Of a DNA stretch of 64,000 nt, positions 16,155 to 25,958 are shown one piece after another; position 1 is the stretch's first letter, and every line of letters starts with the position of its first letter. The translations under genes and the position numbers were made by a program. This DNA comes from Roseobacter sp. CCS2 (GTDB taxonomy: Bacteria > Pseudomonadota > Alphaproteobacteria > Rhodobacterales > Rhodobacteraceae). Below the pieces are notes generated by a model. That model made no database searches, was not told the origin of the DNA, and saw only the letters and a program-made list of their open reading frames with translations. The DNA is taken from NCBI RefSeq assembly GCF_000169435.1, contig NZ_AAYB01000001.1:682001-746000 (forward strand), in the 5' to 3' direction.

Positions 16155-17297
16155 ATGCCAATTGATCCCGTTGCTTTGACCGCTGAACTGGTCCGCTGCC
16201 CATCTATCACACCGCACGAAGGCGGTGCTTTGGTATTGCTGGAAGATGTGCTGACCAAAGGCGGGTTCACCTGCACGCGTGTGGATCGCGGCGATGTCTC
16301 AAACCTCTATGCCCGTTGGGGCCGGCAAGGTGCGAACCGCACGTTTGGCTTTAACGGGCATACCGATGTTGTACCTTTGGGGGATGAGGCTGCCTGGACC
16401 ATGCCACCCTTTGAGGCCGAGATTAAGGATGGCTATCTTTATGGGCGCGGGGCGACGGATATGAAATCCGGTGTCGCCGCTTTTGCCGCCGCTGCGATTG
16501 ATTTTGTCCAAAATACGCCCCCAGACGGGGCGGTTGTTCTGGCCATTACCGGCGATGAAGAAGGCGACGCGGTTGATGGCACGACCGCCTTGCTGGACTG
16601 GATGGCCACCAATAACGAGGCCATGTCCGTTTGTCTGGTGGGTGAACCGACCTGCCCTGACGTGATGGGTGAGGCGATGAAAATCGGACGGCGCGGGTCT
16701 ATGACAGCGTTCTTTACGATGACCGGCGTGCAAGGCCATGCGGCCTACCCCCATCGCGCCAAGAACCCAATGCCTGCGATGGCTCGGCTAATGGATGTCC
16801 TATCGTCGCGCGTGCTGGACGAAGGTACCACGCATTTTGATCCGTCGTCTTTACAAGTGCTGACCATCGACACCGGCAATCCAGCGACCAATGTGATCCC
16901 GTCACACACCAAAGCGACTGTGAATATTCGCTTCAACGACACACACTCCAGCGCTGATCTGACCACATGGATGCAGGAAGAGGCCGATAAGGTGGCGGCT
17001 GCGTTCGATATTCAAGTCGACATGCGTGTGCGTGTGTCAGGCGAAAGCTTTGTCACACCGCCGGGCGATTTGTCTGATCTGGTCGGCAAGGCCGTTGAGT
17101 CCGAGACCGGGGTGAAGCCTGAACTGTCAACAACGGGGGGGACGTCGGATGCGCGCTTTGTGAAACATCATTGCCCGGTCGTGGAATTCGGGCTGGTCGG
17201 CAAGACCATGCATCAGGTGGACGAGCGTGTCGCGGTCGAACAGATTGGCCAGCTTAAGGCCATCTATACACGTATCTTGCGCGACTATTTCGCATGA
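16155..17297 (+). CDS. dapE: succinyl-diaminopimelate desuccinylase
   Basis: Zinc-dependent M20 peptidase that removes succinate from N-succinyl-L,L-diaminopimelate. Motifs: the His of FNGHTDVVP, the bridging Asp in [10 protein letters not shown], catalytic Glu and ligand in [12 protein letters not shown], and the lid/dimer domain starting near [10 protein letters not shown]. The terminal ligand is a His in [16 protein letters not shown]. 380 residues is normal. An AAAGGAG ribosome binding site precedes the ATG. It works with dapD upstream, supplying lysine and peptidoglycan precursors. The stop overlaps the next gene's start by four bases. Confidence 0.96.
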   Translation: MPIDPVALTAELVRCPSITPHEGGALVLLEDVLTKGGFTCTRVDRGDVSNLYARWGRQGANRTFGFNGHTDVVPLGDEAAWTMPPFEAEIKDGYLYGRGATDMKSGVAAFAAAAIDFVQNTPPDGAVVLAITGDEEGDAVDGTTALLDWMATNNEAMSVCLVGEPTCPDVMGEAMKIGRRGSMTAFFTMTGVQGHAAYPHRAKNPMPAMARLMDVLSSRVLDEGTTHFDPSSLQVLTIDTGNPATNVIPSHTKATVNIRFNDTHSSADLTTWMQEEADKVAAAFDIQVDMRVRVSGESFVTPPGDLSDLVGKAVESETGVKPELSTTGGTSDARFVKHHCPVVEFGLVGKTMHQVDERVAVEQIGQLKAIYTRILRDYFA

Positions 17298-17707
17298 TTT
17301 CTGTCGTTACCGATTACGCGCCTTGTATCGCACTCCGGCGTCAGGTCTTCATTAACGAACAAGGCATCTCAGAGGCGGATGAAATCGATGATCTTGATCC
17401 TGTTGGGGTGCATCTGCTGGCAGTGATTAACGGACAACCGGTCGGTACGGCGCGGATCCTGATTGATGGTGCGATTGGTAAGATTGGCCGGATTTGTGTG
17501 GTGCGCGAACAACGGGGCACCGGGTTGGGTGCCGCATTGGTCAACGCATCAATTGACTATCTGCGCGGCCAGAATGGTATCACGCACGCCAAACTGGGCG
17601 CGCAAGATCATGCCATCGGGTTTTATGCACGCCTTGGTTTTGCGGCCACCGGCCCATTTTATGACGATGCGGGCATCCCCCATCAGGACATGATCCGAGA
17701 GTTGTGA
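17294..17707 (+). CDS. GNAT-family N-acetyltransferase
   Basis: A 137-residue acetyltransferase with the GNAT acetyl-CoA-binding motif A ([19 protein letters not shown], Arg/Gly-rich turn) and the [11 protein letters not shown] segment near the C-terminus. It resembles the ElaA-like small GNATs ([16 protein letters not shown]). Substrate unknown. ATGA overlap with dapE suggests co-translation, though this does not show a role in lysine synthesis. Confidence 0.85.
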   Translation: MISVVTDYAPCIALRRQVFINEQGISEADEIDDLDPVGVHLLAVINGQPVGTARILIDGAIGKIGRICVVREQRGTGLGAALVNASIDYLRGQNGITHAKLGAQDHAIGFYARLGFAATGPFYDDAGIPHQDMIREL

Positions 17708-17741
17708 TGACGCCCGCATCGCACCGTGTTAGGCGGGTGAC

Positions 17742-19997
17742 ATGACACGTATTCCTTCCAAAGCCGAAATCCTTGCCTGGATTTCAGAACACCCCACCAA
17801 AGCCGCCAAACGCGATATCGCAAAGGCCTTTGGCATTAAAGGGGCCGCGCGGATTGACCTGAAACGCCTGCTGAAAGAGCTTGAGGAAGAAGGCAAGCTG
17901 ACCAAGCGGCGCAGTTCTTATCGCGATGCCGAAGACTTGCCACCGGTGGCAGTGCTAGAGGTCGTTGGCGCGGATGCTGATGGCGATCTGTTTGCGCGTC
18001 CCTTGGAATGGAAAGGCGAAGGTGCCGAACCGCGCATTTTGATGATGTTACGTTCAAGCGATCCTGCTTTGGGCGCAGGCGATCGCATATTGGGCCGCCT
18101 GACCGTCGATCAGACAGAAGATCACAGCCACACCGCCCGCATGATCCGCCGGATTGGCACGAACCCGCAGCGTATCTTGGGCGTCTTCCGCGCAGGTTCG
18201 GAAGGTGGGCGTGTTCTGCCCATCGATAAGGGTGCAGACAAACAATGGACAGTTGCTGCGGGTGCTACGGGTGGTGCCAAAGACGGTGAACTGGTCGAGG
18301 CTGAACAGGCTGGACCCAAAGGCCGGATGGGTCTGCCCAAGGCGCGCATCGTCGCCCGTCTGGGTGATCCAACCGAACCGCGTGCGGTGTCACTGATTGC
18401 GATCCATCAACACGGCATTCCCGATCATTTTCCCGACGACGTGGTCGCAGAAGCAGATGCCGCCAAACCCGCAGGGCTAAAAGGGCGCAAAGATCTGCGC
18501 GACCTGCCTCTTGTGACAATCGATCCATGGGACGCCCGCGACCATGATGATGCCTGTTTTGTTGAACCCGACCCTGACCCAAAGAATGCGGGCGGTTTCA
18601 TCATCTGGGTCGCGATTGCGGATGTCGCCCACTATGTCACGCCGGGGTCCGAACTGGACCGCGAGGCGCGCAAACGCGGTAATTCCACATATTTCCCTGA
18701 CCGTGTTGTGCCGATGCTGCCGGACCGTTTGTCGGGTGATCTGTGTTCGCTGCACGAAGGGGTTGAGCGCGCCTGTCTGGCCGTGGCCATGCGCGTTGAT
18801 ATGGCGGGTAACAAGATAGATCACGCCTTTCATCGCGGGCTGATGAAATCGGTCGCTTCATTGAATTACGAAGAGGTGCAGGCGGCCGTTGATGGCCAGC
18901 CTAACGACAAAACCGCCCCGTTGATGGATGATATCATCACACCGCTTTACGACGCATATGCTGCGTTGACCAAGGCCCGCGCCCAGCGTCAGCCGCTGGA
19001 ACTGGACCTGCCAGAACGCCAGATCGTGCTGGATGACAATGGTAAGGTCACGTCTGTACAATACAAAGAACGGCTGGACGCCCACCGGCTGATTGAAGAA
19101 TTCATGGTTCTGGCCAACGTCGCCGCAGCCGAAACGCTGGTTGCCAAGAAATCCCCGCTGCTGTTCCGCGTGCATGAAGAACCGAGCCCCGAAAAACTGG
19201 AGGCGCTACGCGAGGTGGCGACCGCCTCTGGTTTGGTTTTGGCCAAAGGACAGGTTCTGAAAACGGCCCACCTGAATAAGCTGCTGAAGGGTGCTGCCGG
19301 CACCGAGAATGACGAGTTGATCAATATGGCGACCCTGCGGTCAATGACGCAGGCATACTATTTCCCCGAAAATTTTGGGCACTTCGGGCTGGCCCTGCGC
19401 GCCTATGCGCATTTCACCTCACCCATCAGGCGCTATGCCGACCTGATCGTGCATCGTGCGTTGATCAAGGCGCATGGCTGGGGCGATGATGGGCTGAGTG
19501 CGTGGGATATGGAACACCTGACGGACACGGCAAAGCAGATCAGCGATACCGAACGGCGGTCAATGACGGCAGAACGGGATACGACGGATCGCTATCTTGC
19601 CGCCTTTTTGTCAGACCGGATCGGGGCAGAGCTGACCGGGCGCATTAGCGGGATCGCCAAGTTCGGTGTCTTCGTCAAGCTGGACGAAACAGGCGCCGAC
19701 GGCATGATCCCGATCCGCACGTTGGGACGTGAGTATTTTCATTATGATGCTGAGACGCAAACCCTGATGGGGTCGGATACCGGCGTGGTGATCGGCTTGG
19801 GTCAGCGCGTCACAGTCAAATTGGCAGAGGCCGCACCCGTGACAGGTGGGCTGATCGTGGAGCTATTGACGCTGGAAGACCGCATCATGCCAAAAGGCCC
19901 ATCGCGCGGACGCGGAAAACCACCACGACGCAAGGTCGGGTCGGCGCGCAAGAAGGCGGCAAAGACCGCACGCAAGGTCAAGCGCACGCGTAAGTGA
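17742..19997 (+). CDS. rnr: ribonuclease R
   Basis: Processive 3'-5' exoribonuclease that degrades structured RNA. The 751-residue protein has an N-terminal winged-helix region (about 1-65), cold-shock domains, the RNB catalytic domain (from about 250; ITIDPWDARDHDDACF with metal-binding Asp residues, and HFTSPIRRYADLIVHRAL), an S1 RNA-binding domain (about 630-715) and a very basic C-terminal tail (RKKAAKTARKVKRTRK) typical of RNase R. Important for mRNA turnover and rRNA quality control. It converges on a DUF1801 gene with only six bases between. Confidence 0.95.
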   Translation: MTRIPSKAEILAWISEHPTKAAKRDIAKAFGIKGAARIDLKRLLKELEEEGKLTKRRSSYRDAEDLPPVAVLEVVGADADGDLFARPLEWKGEGAEPRILMMLRSSDPALGAGDRILGRLTVDQTEDHSHTARMIRRIGTNPQRILGVFRAGSEGGRVLPIDKGADKQWTVAAGATGGAKDGELVEAEQAGPKGRMGLPKARIVARLGDPTEPRAVSLIAIHQHGIPDHFPDDVVAEADAAKPAGLKGRKDLRDLPLVTIDPWDARDHDDACFVEPDPDPKNAGGFIIWVAIADVAHYVTPGSELDREARKRGNSTYFPDRVVPMLPDRLSGDLCSLHEGVERACLAVAMRVDMAGNKIDHAFHRGLMKSVASLNYEEVQAAVDGQPNDKTAPLMDDIITPLYDAYAALTKARAQRQPLELDLPERQIVLDDNGKVTSVQYKERLDAHRLIEEFMVLANVAAAETLVAKKSPLLFRVHEEPSPEKLEALREVATASGLVLAKGQVLKTAHLNKLLKGAAGTENDELINMATLRSMTQAYYFPENFGHFGLALRAYAHFTSPIRRYADLIVHRALIKAHGWGDDGLSAWDMEHLTDTAKQISDTERRSMTAERDTTDRYLAAFLSDRIGAELTGRISGIAKFGVFVKLDETGADGMIPIRTLGREYFHYDAETQTLMGSDTGVVIGLGQRVTVKLAEAAPVTGGLIVELLTLEDRIMPKGPSRGRGKPPRRKVGSARKKAAKTARKVKRTRK

Positions 19998-20003
19998 GCC
20001 GGT

Positions 20004-20423
20004 CTATCTATTCTGTAAATGATACGTCAGTCCGTGCCGGATAAGCAGGCGCAGCCGATCGGGTGCGCTGGCGTCGGCGTTGTCGAATATAACCGCACGA
20101 TTGCCCTCGATCCGGTCCATATTGGGAAACGTCGCGGCATAAGTGCTGATAATCTGCGTACCACAATGGGCAAAGATCGCCGCCTCTCCGGCCTTGGTCG
20201 CACCTATGCGCAGGGTAGACCCTGCTTTTGTTTTCGGCGTGATGTAGGACGGCTGACCCCAGCGTAGTGTTTCCTCAATCGGTCCTGCCTTGGGCGTTTC
20301 AGCCGCGACTGCAAAGATCAGATCGCGCAAAGTGAATGCCGCTTCACGCGCAGATGCAGGCAACGCCTGATACGCGTCAGACACGGCGACACTGGCGAAC
20401 GGCGGTGTGCTTTGCTTGATCAT
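20004..20423 (-). CDS. DUF1801 domain protein
   Basis: A 139-residue cytosolic protein of the DUF1801/YdhG-like family. Visible family features are the ARE-AAFTLRDLIF helix, PIEETLRWGQPSYIT, the TLRIG strand and the terminal RLLIRHGLTYHL. Structure of related proteins suggests a small alpha/beta fold; function is unknown. It faces rnr tail-to-tail. Confidence 0.8.
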   Translation of the reverse strand: MIKQSTPPFASVAVSDAYQALPASAREAAFTLRDLIFAVAAETPKAGPIEETLRWGQPSYITPKTKAGSTLRIGATKAGEAAIFAHCGTQIISTYAATFPNMDRIEGNRAVIFDNADASAPDRLRLLIRHGLTYHLQNR

Positions 20424-20553
20424 GTGAATAGCCTAACATCAGCGCAACAATGATCAAATCCTGTTCTCTTCGGCGACATTTCGACCGACATTGAAGCTAT
20501 ACCTTTTTCCGCGCGCAATTTGCGTTAAGCTAAGCAAAAAAATGGAGGCAAAC

Positions 20554-21741
20554 ATGCACCGCAGGCACTTTATCGCAGCAAGTCTTTCAACCATCGCATT
20601 GCCGTCGCTGGCCACCGCGCAGGCGTCCGGGTTTCAGAACTGGATCGCCGCATTTCGCGGGCGCGCCCGGGCCGCAGGCATCAATGACCGGACCTTCAAC
20701 GCAGCCTTTGCAGACATCCAGTACCTGCCAGACAGTATTGAACGTGACCGCAATCAGGCCGAATTCGTGCGCCCCTTGGCAGACTATATGTCGACCGCCG
20801 TATCAGACACCCGCGTCAGCAACGGGCGCGACATGGTCCGCCGCTATGCGGGCCTGCTGGCGCAGATCGAAGCACGGTTCGATGTGGAACCGCAGGTCGT
20901 CGTGGCCGTTTGGGGTATGGAAAGCAACTATGGGCAAAGGCGCGGCGATACGCCTCTGATCTCGACCCTTGCGACGCTTGCTTATGACGGGCGGCGGGGG
21001 CAGTTTTTCGAAAGCCAGTTGATCGCGGCATTGAAAATCCTGCAAAATGGTGACGTGGCCCCCCGCAACATGACAGGATCATGGGCCGGGGCGATGGGGC
21101 ACACGCAGTTTATCCCAACATCTTACGAGGCCTACGCCGTTGATTTCACCGGTGACGGGCGGCGCGATATCTGGACCGATGATCCAAGCGATGCGCTGGC
21201 CTCAACCGCTGCATATTTCCGTCGGTTTGGTTGGCGCAAAGGGCAGCCTTGGGGTGTTGAGGTGCGTTTGCCGCGCGCGTTTGACTTTGGTCAGACCGGG
21301 CGCACGGTCACACGCCGACCCAGTGAATGGGCCCGTTTGGGTGTTGTTGGCGTCGATGGACGCGCTGTGCCTGACTACGGCGATGCCACACTTAGTACGC
21401 CGACAGGTGCGGGTGGACCTGCCTTCCTGCTGTTCCGCAATTACGATGTGATCGGGCGCTATAACAACGCCGAAGCTTATATCATTGGTGTTGGCCATCT
21501 ATCTGATCGCATTCGCGGGGCGGGGCCGCTGCAAACAGCCTTTCCCGCCGACGAAAGGCGTCTGCGCCGCGCTGAACGACGCGAATTGCAACAACGGCTG
21601 ACCAATAGAGGCTTTTCGACCCAAGGGGTTGATGGGCGCATCGGACCAAATTCCCGTGCGGCAATCAGAGCCTATCAGCGCAGTGTTGGTTTGCCGCCGG
21701 ATGGGCACCCGTCGATGGGATTATTGCAAAGGCTGCGTTGA
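20554..21741 (+). CDS. lytic murein transglycosylase, MltB-like, Tat-type signal
   Basis: Cleaves the glycan backbone of peptidoglycan to anhydromuropeptides. The start at 20554 is chosen over an upstream frame because GGAGG lies six bases before it and the N-terminus MHRRHFIAASLSTIALPS is a twin-arginine-like signal peptide. The catalytic SLT_2 domain (about 25-320) shows VVAVWGMESNYGQRRGDTP with the catalytic Glu, GSWAGAMGHTQFIPTSYEAYAVD, and a calcium-site-like DFTGDGRRDIW. A C-terminal peptidoglycan-binding domain (about 325-395) has RGFSTQGVDGRIGPNSRAAI. Periplasmic. It overlaps the convergent minus-strand gene by 21 bases. Confidence 0.9.
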   Translation: MHRRHFIAASLSTIALPSLATAQASGFQNWIAAFRGRARAAGINDRTFNAAFADIQYLPDSIERDRNQAEFVRPLADYMSTAVSDTRVSNGRDMVRRYAGLLAQIEARFDVEPQVVVAVWGMESNYGQRRGDTPLISTLATLAYDGRRGQFFESQLIAALKILQNGDVAPRNMTGSWAGAMGHTQFIPTSYEAYAVDFTGDGRRDIWTDDPSDALASTAAYFRRFGWRKGQPWGVEVRLPRAFDFGQTGRTVTRRPSEWARLGVVGVDGRAVPDYGDATLSTPTGAGGPAFLLFRNYDVIGRYNNAEAYIIGVGHLSDRIRGAGPLQTAFPADERRLRRAERRELQQRLTNRGFSTQGVDGRIGPNSRAAIRAYQRSVGLPPDGHPSMGLLQRLR

Positions 21742-22206
21742 ACAGACCCCACCTTGCATGCATGTGGTGAGCATCTGAAGAACCGCTTCGCTTGGTTGCT
21801 CAAAGATCATGCCGCCACAGGCCCCGGCCTGCATGGTGACCGGGGCGTCGGCGGCTTCAACAAAGTAAACCGCATCAACCCCGCTGCGGGCCGAGCCGCA
21901 CCATGGACCAGCGCAAGTCACCTGTAAGGTTGCGTCGCTGTGGTAATCGATTGTGAAACCATCACGGCTAAGGCCCTTTCCGGCAAAGCGGGCGGCAATC
22001 GGATCAGGTGCGCGGGATTGATCCATAGAAACACCTGCGGGCAAATCCGCCTCATCAAAGGTCAGTTGCCCGTAAAGAACGAAATAGCTTTCAGGCGCTG
22101 CGGCCAGTCGCTGAAACGTCTCAACCGGATCAGGGCGCATGCAGCTAAGGGCATGGCCTTGCCCGGCAACCATTGCAATGACGGCGGCAAGAAAAAGTGG
22201 TTTCAT
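21721..22206 (-). CDS. secreted Cys-rich hypothetical protein
   Basis: A 161-residue exported protein. The signal peptide (about 1-19, GQGHALS) is followed by a domain with seven cysteines (SCMRPDP, VTCAGPWCGS, AGACGGMIF, TTCMQGGVCST), which probably form disulfides in the periplasm. No family recognised. The last 21 bases overlap the 3' end of the transglycosylase gene on the other strand. Start codon follows a weak ribosome binding site. Confidence 0.72.
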   Translation of the reverse strand: MKPLFLAAVIAMVAGQGHALSCMRPDPVETFQRLAAAPESYFVLYGQLTFDEADLPAGVSMDQSRAPDPIAARFAGKGLSRDGFTIDYHSDATLQVTCAGPWCGSARSGVDAVYFVEAADAPVTMQAGACGGMIFEQPSEAVLQMLTTCMQGGVCSTQPLQ

Positions 22207-22279
22207 CGTGCTGATCCTTTTGTTGGGTCCCGGATTTGACGGATCTGGTATGACAATCCTTGGCCGTTATTTCAAATAT

Positions 22280-22783
22280 TCACAGTTTGGCGGCAAACTC
22301 CGCCAAGACCTGCTCATATACCTTTCGTTTAAATGGTACGATGTTATCGACAATTTTGTCAGCCGCCATCCACTGCCACGCGGTAAATTCCGGGGTCTTG
22401 GTCTGAAGATCAATTTGGTTATCCAGCCCGTGAAAGCGCATTAAATACCATTTTTGTTCCTGCCCACGATAGCGGCCTTTCCAGATATTTGGCACCAATT
22501 CGTGGGGAATATCATAGCGGATCAGACCAGCACTTTCGGCCTCAATCGTGACCATTTTGGGGGACACACTGGTCTCTTCTTCAAGCTCGCGTAGTGCGGC
22601 ATCACGGCTACTTTCGCCTTTATCTACACCACCTTGGGGCATCTGCCAGGCATCTGTATCACGGTCTTTGCGTTGGGCGACGAAGATATGTCCGCGCGGG
22701 TTGATCAGCATGATCCCCACGCAGGGGCGGTAAGGCAGTTCGGCAATTTCTTCTGGAGTCATAAATGGGCCTTGGTGTTTCAT
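22280..22783 (-). CDS. rppH: RNA pyrophosphohydrolase (Nudix)
   Basis: Removes pyrophosphate from 5'-triphosphate mRNA ends, allowing decay to begin. The 167-residue protein has [12 protein letters not shown] at the start and the full Nudix box at [20 protein letters not shown], with WQMPQGG before it and KWYLMRFHG and EFTAWQW after, matching RppH. The frame is open much further upstream, but the ATG at 22783, preceded by AAGAGGT, gives the family length and avoids overlap with the L,D-transpeptidase gene. Cytosolic. Confidence 0.93.
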   Translation of the reverse strand: MKHQGPFMTPEEIAELPYRPCVGIMLINPRGHIFVAQRKDRDTDAWQMPQGGVDKGESSRDAALRELEEETSVSPKMVTIEAESAGLIRYDIPHELVPNIWKGRYRGQEQKWYLMRFHGLDNQIDLQTKTPEFTAWQWMAADKIVDNIVPFKRKVYEQVLAEFAAKL

Positions 22784-22829
22784 ATGCGTACCTCTTGATT
22801 TGACCCAAGAGTACAACCATTGCGAGCGG

Positions 22830-23324
22830 TTATGCGATAACAAGCCGGGTCTGATGCCGGATGCGCGCGGCGACCCAACGCAGGTGATCAGGGCGACACG
22901 CCACGCACCCGGCGGTGGGCCGGCCGGGGCCACGCCATGCATGAATAAAGATCGCCGAACCACGCCCTTTGACGGCATATGGCCAGTTCCAGTCGGTCAG
23001 GATCACAAGGTCATACATCGGATCAGCACGGCGCAAGCGTTCATGGCTGTAGGCGTGCGGCGCATGAACCATCATGTTGTAGTCTTCGTCGCGCACATCG
23101 TCCGACCACAGGTCAGACGGGCCAATCGGCAGTGCCCAGTCAGCAGGCCGCGCCATCCGATCCGGGCGGTAAAGCATACCGACAAGACGGTGAGTGCCAT
23201 ATGGAGTGGCGCCATCACCCTCTTGCTTGCGGTGCGTCAGCCCCCCGCGTCCAATCGTGCAGGGAAAGCGGCGGTTCATAAAACGCAGGTAGGTGGGGGT
23301 TAGAACGAGATCGAGTTGTTTCAT
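22830..23324 (-). CDS. L,D-transpeptidase (YkuD) family protein
   Basis: A 164-residue YkuD-like protein, likely to cross-link peptidoglycan or anchor proteins to it, or to act on related substrates. The catalytic motif is clear: a His in [10 protein letters not shown] and the Cys of [10 protein letters not shown], matching HxxGxxxxGC. Other blocks are [19 protein letters not shown] and [10 protein letters not shown] start at 23324 ([15 protein letters not shown]); a longer form from 23366 adds 14 residues. No signal peptide is evident in either form, as in the short YkuD proteins of the DUF/YafK-like branch. It lies just upstream of rppH. Confidence 0.83.
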   Translation of the reverse strand: MKQLDLVLTPTYLRFMNRRFPCTIGRGGLTHRKQEGDGATPYGTHRLVGMLYRPDRMARPADWALPIGPSDLWSDDVRDEDYNMMVHAPHAYSHERLRRADPMYDLVILTDWNWPYAVKGRGSAIFIHAWRGPGRPTAGCVACRPDHLRWVAARIRHQTRLVIA

Positions 23325-23452
23325 AAGACGATGTAACCACAAAAGGAGCGGCGGTGACGACCCCAATGTTGCCGCTTACCCAAATGGCGTAAGTTCATTA
23401 TAGCTATGCATAAGTGTTCATGTTACGTTCCAACTAACGAGGGGAGTGTATC

Positions 23453-24004
23453 ATGCCGACAGCCAAGAAACTGAATGGAACGCTGCGCGCTTTTATCGAG
23501 AAGCAGAAGCTGTTTTTTGTGGCGACAGCTACCGCAGACGGGCGGGTTAACCTTTCGCCTAAGGGTATGGATTCACTTCGGATTATTGATGATAATCGCA
23601 TCGTTTGGTTAAATCTGACTGGTAGCGGCAATGAAACGGCAGCCCACTTGCGCGACGTCAACCGCATGACATTGATGTTTTGTGCCTTTGAGGGTGACGC
23701 GCTGATCCTGCGAACCTATGGACAGGCACAAACACTGCATCCTGCTGACGAAGGCTGGGATGCTGCGATTGGCCATTTCCCTGAGATGGCGGGCAGTCGG
23801 CAGATCTTTGATATGACCATTGATCTTGTGCAGACATCTTGTGGTACGGGCGTACCGGTGATGTCGTTTGCGTATGACCGCGGACCGGCGGAACTTCTTC
23901 CCTATTATGCTGATATGGGCACAGATGGGGTTGAGGACTTCTGGAACCGTCGGAATTCAGAAAGCATCGATGGGAAACCGACAGGGATCGTTAGACGAAG
24001 TTAA
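23453..24004 (+). CDS. pyridoxamine 5'-phosphate oxidase-family protein
   Basis: A 183-residue flavin-binding split-barrel protein. Family blocks seen are FFVATATADGRVNLSPKGMDSLRI, WLNLTGSGNETAAHLRDVNRMTLMF and the C-terminal VQTSCGTGVPVM. This branch typically binds FMN or F420-like cofactors and is often annotated only as PNPOx family; it is not the biosynthetic PdxH. Substrate unknown. GAGGGG precedes the ATG. Confidence 0.83.
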   Translation: MPTAKKLNGTLRAFIEKQKLFFVATATADGRVNLSPKGMDSLRIIDDNRIVWLNLTGSGNETAAHLRDVNRMTLMFCAFEGDALILRTYGQAQTLHPADEGWDAAIGHFPEMAGSRQIFDMTIDLVQTSCGTGVPVMSFAYDRGPAELLPYYADMGTDGVEDFWNRRNSESIDGKPTGIVRRS

Positions 24005-24016
24005 CGGGTATTGATC

Positions 24017-24703
24017 CTATCCTTCTTGAATGTCTTGCCCGGCGTCCAAGTGCAGCTGTCTCAATACATCGCTTGCGGTGGTTTCAAGTTGCTTGATGGC
24101 GTGACTTCCAGGATCAAGCGTGCGCACCGTTTCAATATCCTCAAGAGCTTGGTACACTTGCGCCTCATCTTTGGTTTGCCAAGCCAAGATAAGAAAAATA
24201 GCGGCACGGCGTTCATAGTAGTTAGCGCGAGGGGTCTCGTTGCGCAGTTCAATCGCCGCGCTGATATCTGCGAGCGCCTCAAACGGCGCGTTACGCTGGC
24301 GCAAGTTCAACAAGGCGCGGTTTGCATATGCGGGGGCGGCATCTTCTTTCGCATCAATTACGTAAGTAAAGTCCCGATAGGCCTGATCGCGGTGCGCATC
24401 TGTAATACCTTGATGAAACAAATAAAGCGCGCGCGAATAGGTCGCGTTGATTTTGTCTTCAGCGACCAAGACATAGGTATCGCAAGCAGCAATCTGTTTG
24501 AGAGTTGAAAGATCATTGCCAGAGAGAGGGTCGATGCCTTCGATACACCCGCGCAAAGCGATTGTTTCGGGGGTCGTCTCATCAGTTGGGATTAGCGGAG
24601 ACTCTGGTCGCGTTGCGACAACGGCGGCGTCGTGAGACATCAGCGTTAAAATACCGGCCGCACCCAAAATAACTGCGGTCAACATTCGCAACCAAATCTT
24701 CAT
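24017..24703 (-). CDS. TPR-like secreted or membrane-anchored hypothetical protein
   Basis: A 228-residue protein with an uncleaved or cleaved N-terminal hydrophobic segment (about 4-22) followed by a helical region. The part from about 100 to 205 has tetratricopeptide-like repeats (AYRDFTYVIDAKEDAAPAYANRALLNLR, then AISAAIELRNETPRANYYERRAAIF), suggesting a protein-interaction scaffold in the periplasm. Two Cys (GCIEG, AACDTY) could form a disulfide. It lies 23 bases downstream of ribA on the same strand, so it may share its transcript. Function unknown. Confidence 0.7.
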   Translation of the reverse strand: MKIWLRMLTAVILGAAGILTLMSHDAAVVATRPESPLIPTDETTPETIALRGCIEGIDPLSGNDLSTLKQIAACDTYVLVAEDKINATYSRALYLFHQGITDAHRDQAYRDFTYVIDAKEDAAPAYANRALLNLRQRNAPFEALADISAAIELRNETPRANYYERRAAIFLILAWQTKDEAQVYQALEDIETVRTLDPGSHAIKQLETTASDVLRQLHLDAGQDIQEG

Positions 24704-24726
24704 TCAGTGACCTGCATTTTTTCGTT

Positions 24727-25803
24727 CTACAAAAGATGTCCTGATTTCGCGGCTTTCGTCGCGAGATATGCGTGATTATGTGCATTCTCGCCCACTTTCA
24801 ACGGCACCCGTTCAATGACGCTGATCCCGCAAGCCTCCATCCGGGCGATTTTTGCGGGGTTATTCGTCAGCAACCGCACTGATCCAAACCCCATCCGCTT
24901 GAGGATTTCTGCACCGATCCGAAAATCACGCTCATCATCCTCAAACCCAAGGCGATGGTTGGCCTCGACCGTGTCAAACCCTTGATCTTGCAAGGAATAA
25001 GCGCGCATCTTGTTGGCCAGTCCGATACCCCGCCCTTCTTGGTTCAGATACAGCAAGACCCCTGCACCTTCGGTTCCCATCTGCGTCAAGGCACCGCGCA
25101 GTTGCGGGCCACAATCGCATTTCAAAGACCCCAGAAGGTCACCGGTAAAACAGGCTGAATGCAACCGAGAAAGCACTGGCTGGCTGCGATCAGGTTTGCC
25201 AATCTCAACCGCGTAATGCTCTTCTGCGCCATCATCCGGGCGGAAGATGTGCAAGCGCCCGGCCTCGGACACATCCAGGGGCAAACGGGCCGAAATGATA
25301 GGGTTCAAAGGGCTAAGGCCAGTGTCCAATGCCGCATCAGCCGGCACCAGCGTTAGATTGTTTTGCGCTGCAAATCCGGCGGCATCATTCAGCAAAAGAA
25401 CAACTGCGGCAGGCAACAGCCGTGCCGCTTTGACCATGGCAATCGCGGCACGGTGCAGGTCTGCCGACCCATCACGCGTTGTTTGCAGCGGACCTTTCAT
25501 CGGTGCGCGCAGGTCATCGGCCGGGTCAGCGACCGTGCGCACCCAATTCAGGGTTGCGTCAGGCGGCAGAACGATACGTGCGACATCGCCATCATACACG
25601 CGCGCTTTCAATGTCTCTGCCCGCCGCCCTGTCACGGCAAGTGCGGCCTGCCCGCCCAACGTGCGTACATCTGCCAATCGCGCAGCGTCTAGTGTCTCAG
25701 CCGCCAGAACCAAGGCACCGCCTTCCAGCACGACGGGGACGCCCATTCGCAAATCGGCCCGGGCGCGGGCCAGTCGTTCGGTAATATCGGGGGCAAATCC
25801 CAT
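24727..25803 (-). CDS. ribA: GTP cyclohydrolase II
   Basis: First committed step of riboflavin synthesis. The C-terminal half (about 160-355) is a complete GTP cyclohydrolase II domain with the zinc ligands in HSACFTGDLLGSLKCDCGPQL, YLNQEGRGIGLANK and LLTNNPAKIARMEACG. The N-terminal 150 residues are where bifunctional RibBA proteins carry DHBP synthase, but I cannot find its catalytic motifs. It looks like a degenerate or replaced domain, a form common in Rhodobacterales. No FMN riboswitch signature is seen upstream. It diverges from the OmpR-family regulator across a 155-base region containing a perfect palindrome. Confidence 0.92.
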   Translation of the reverse strand: MGFAPDITERLARARADLRMGVPVVLEGGALVLAAETLDAARLADVRTLGGQAALAVTGRRAETLKARVYDGDVARIVLPPDATLNWVRTVADPADDLRAPMKGPLQTTRDGSADLHRAAIAMVKAARLLPAAVVLLLNDAAGFAAQNNLTLVPADAALDTGLSPLNPIISARLPLDVSEAGRLHIFRPDDGAEEHYAVEIGKPDRSQPVLSRLHSACFTGDLLGSLKCDCGPQLRGALTQMGTEGAGVLLYLNQEGRGIGLANKMRAYSLQDQGFDTVEANHRLGFEDDERDFRIGAEILKRMGFGSVRLLTNNPAKIARMEACGISVIERVPLKVGENAHNHAYLATKAAKSGHLL

Positions 25804-25872
25804 GATGCAAACCTTTCAATTGTTTCAACTGATAGTCGTTTTCGCCGGAAAGTGAAACATTTGAACGTTAAA

Positions 25873-25888
25873 TCACACGTCCGTGTGA
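25873..25888. promoter_or_regulatory. perfect 16-bp palindrome between ribA and response regulator
   Basis: TCACACG (25873-25879), a two-base spacer and CGTGTGA (25882-25888) form a perfect inverted repeat in the divergent promoter region. Dyads of this size are typical of dimeric repressor or activator sites. No regulator can be assigned; autoregulation by the neighbouring OmpR-type protein is less likely because that family usually binds direct repeats. Confidence 0.4.
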
Positions 25889-25958
25889 AACGGTGAAGCC
25901 ACTGGTTGTTTGATACGTAAACAAATCACAAATCTAATTCGTAACGAAGGAGGATGTC

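Noticed and set aside
25804-25958. FMN riboswitch upstream of ribA
   Set aside because: The gap is about 155 bases and lacks the conserved multi-helix FMN aptamer core. Only the palindrome is notable.
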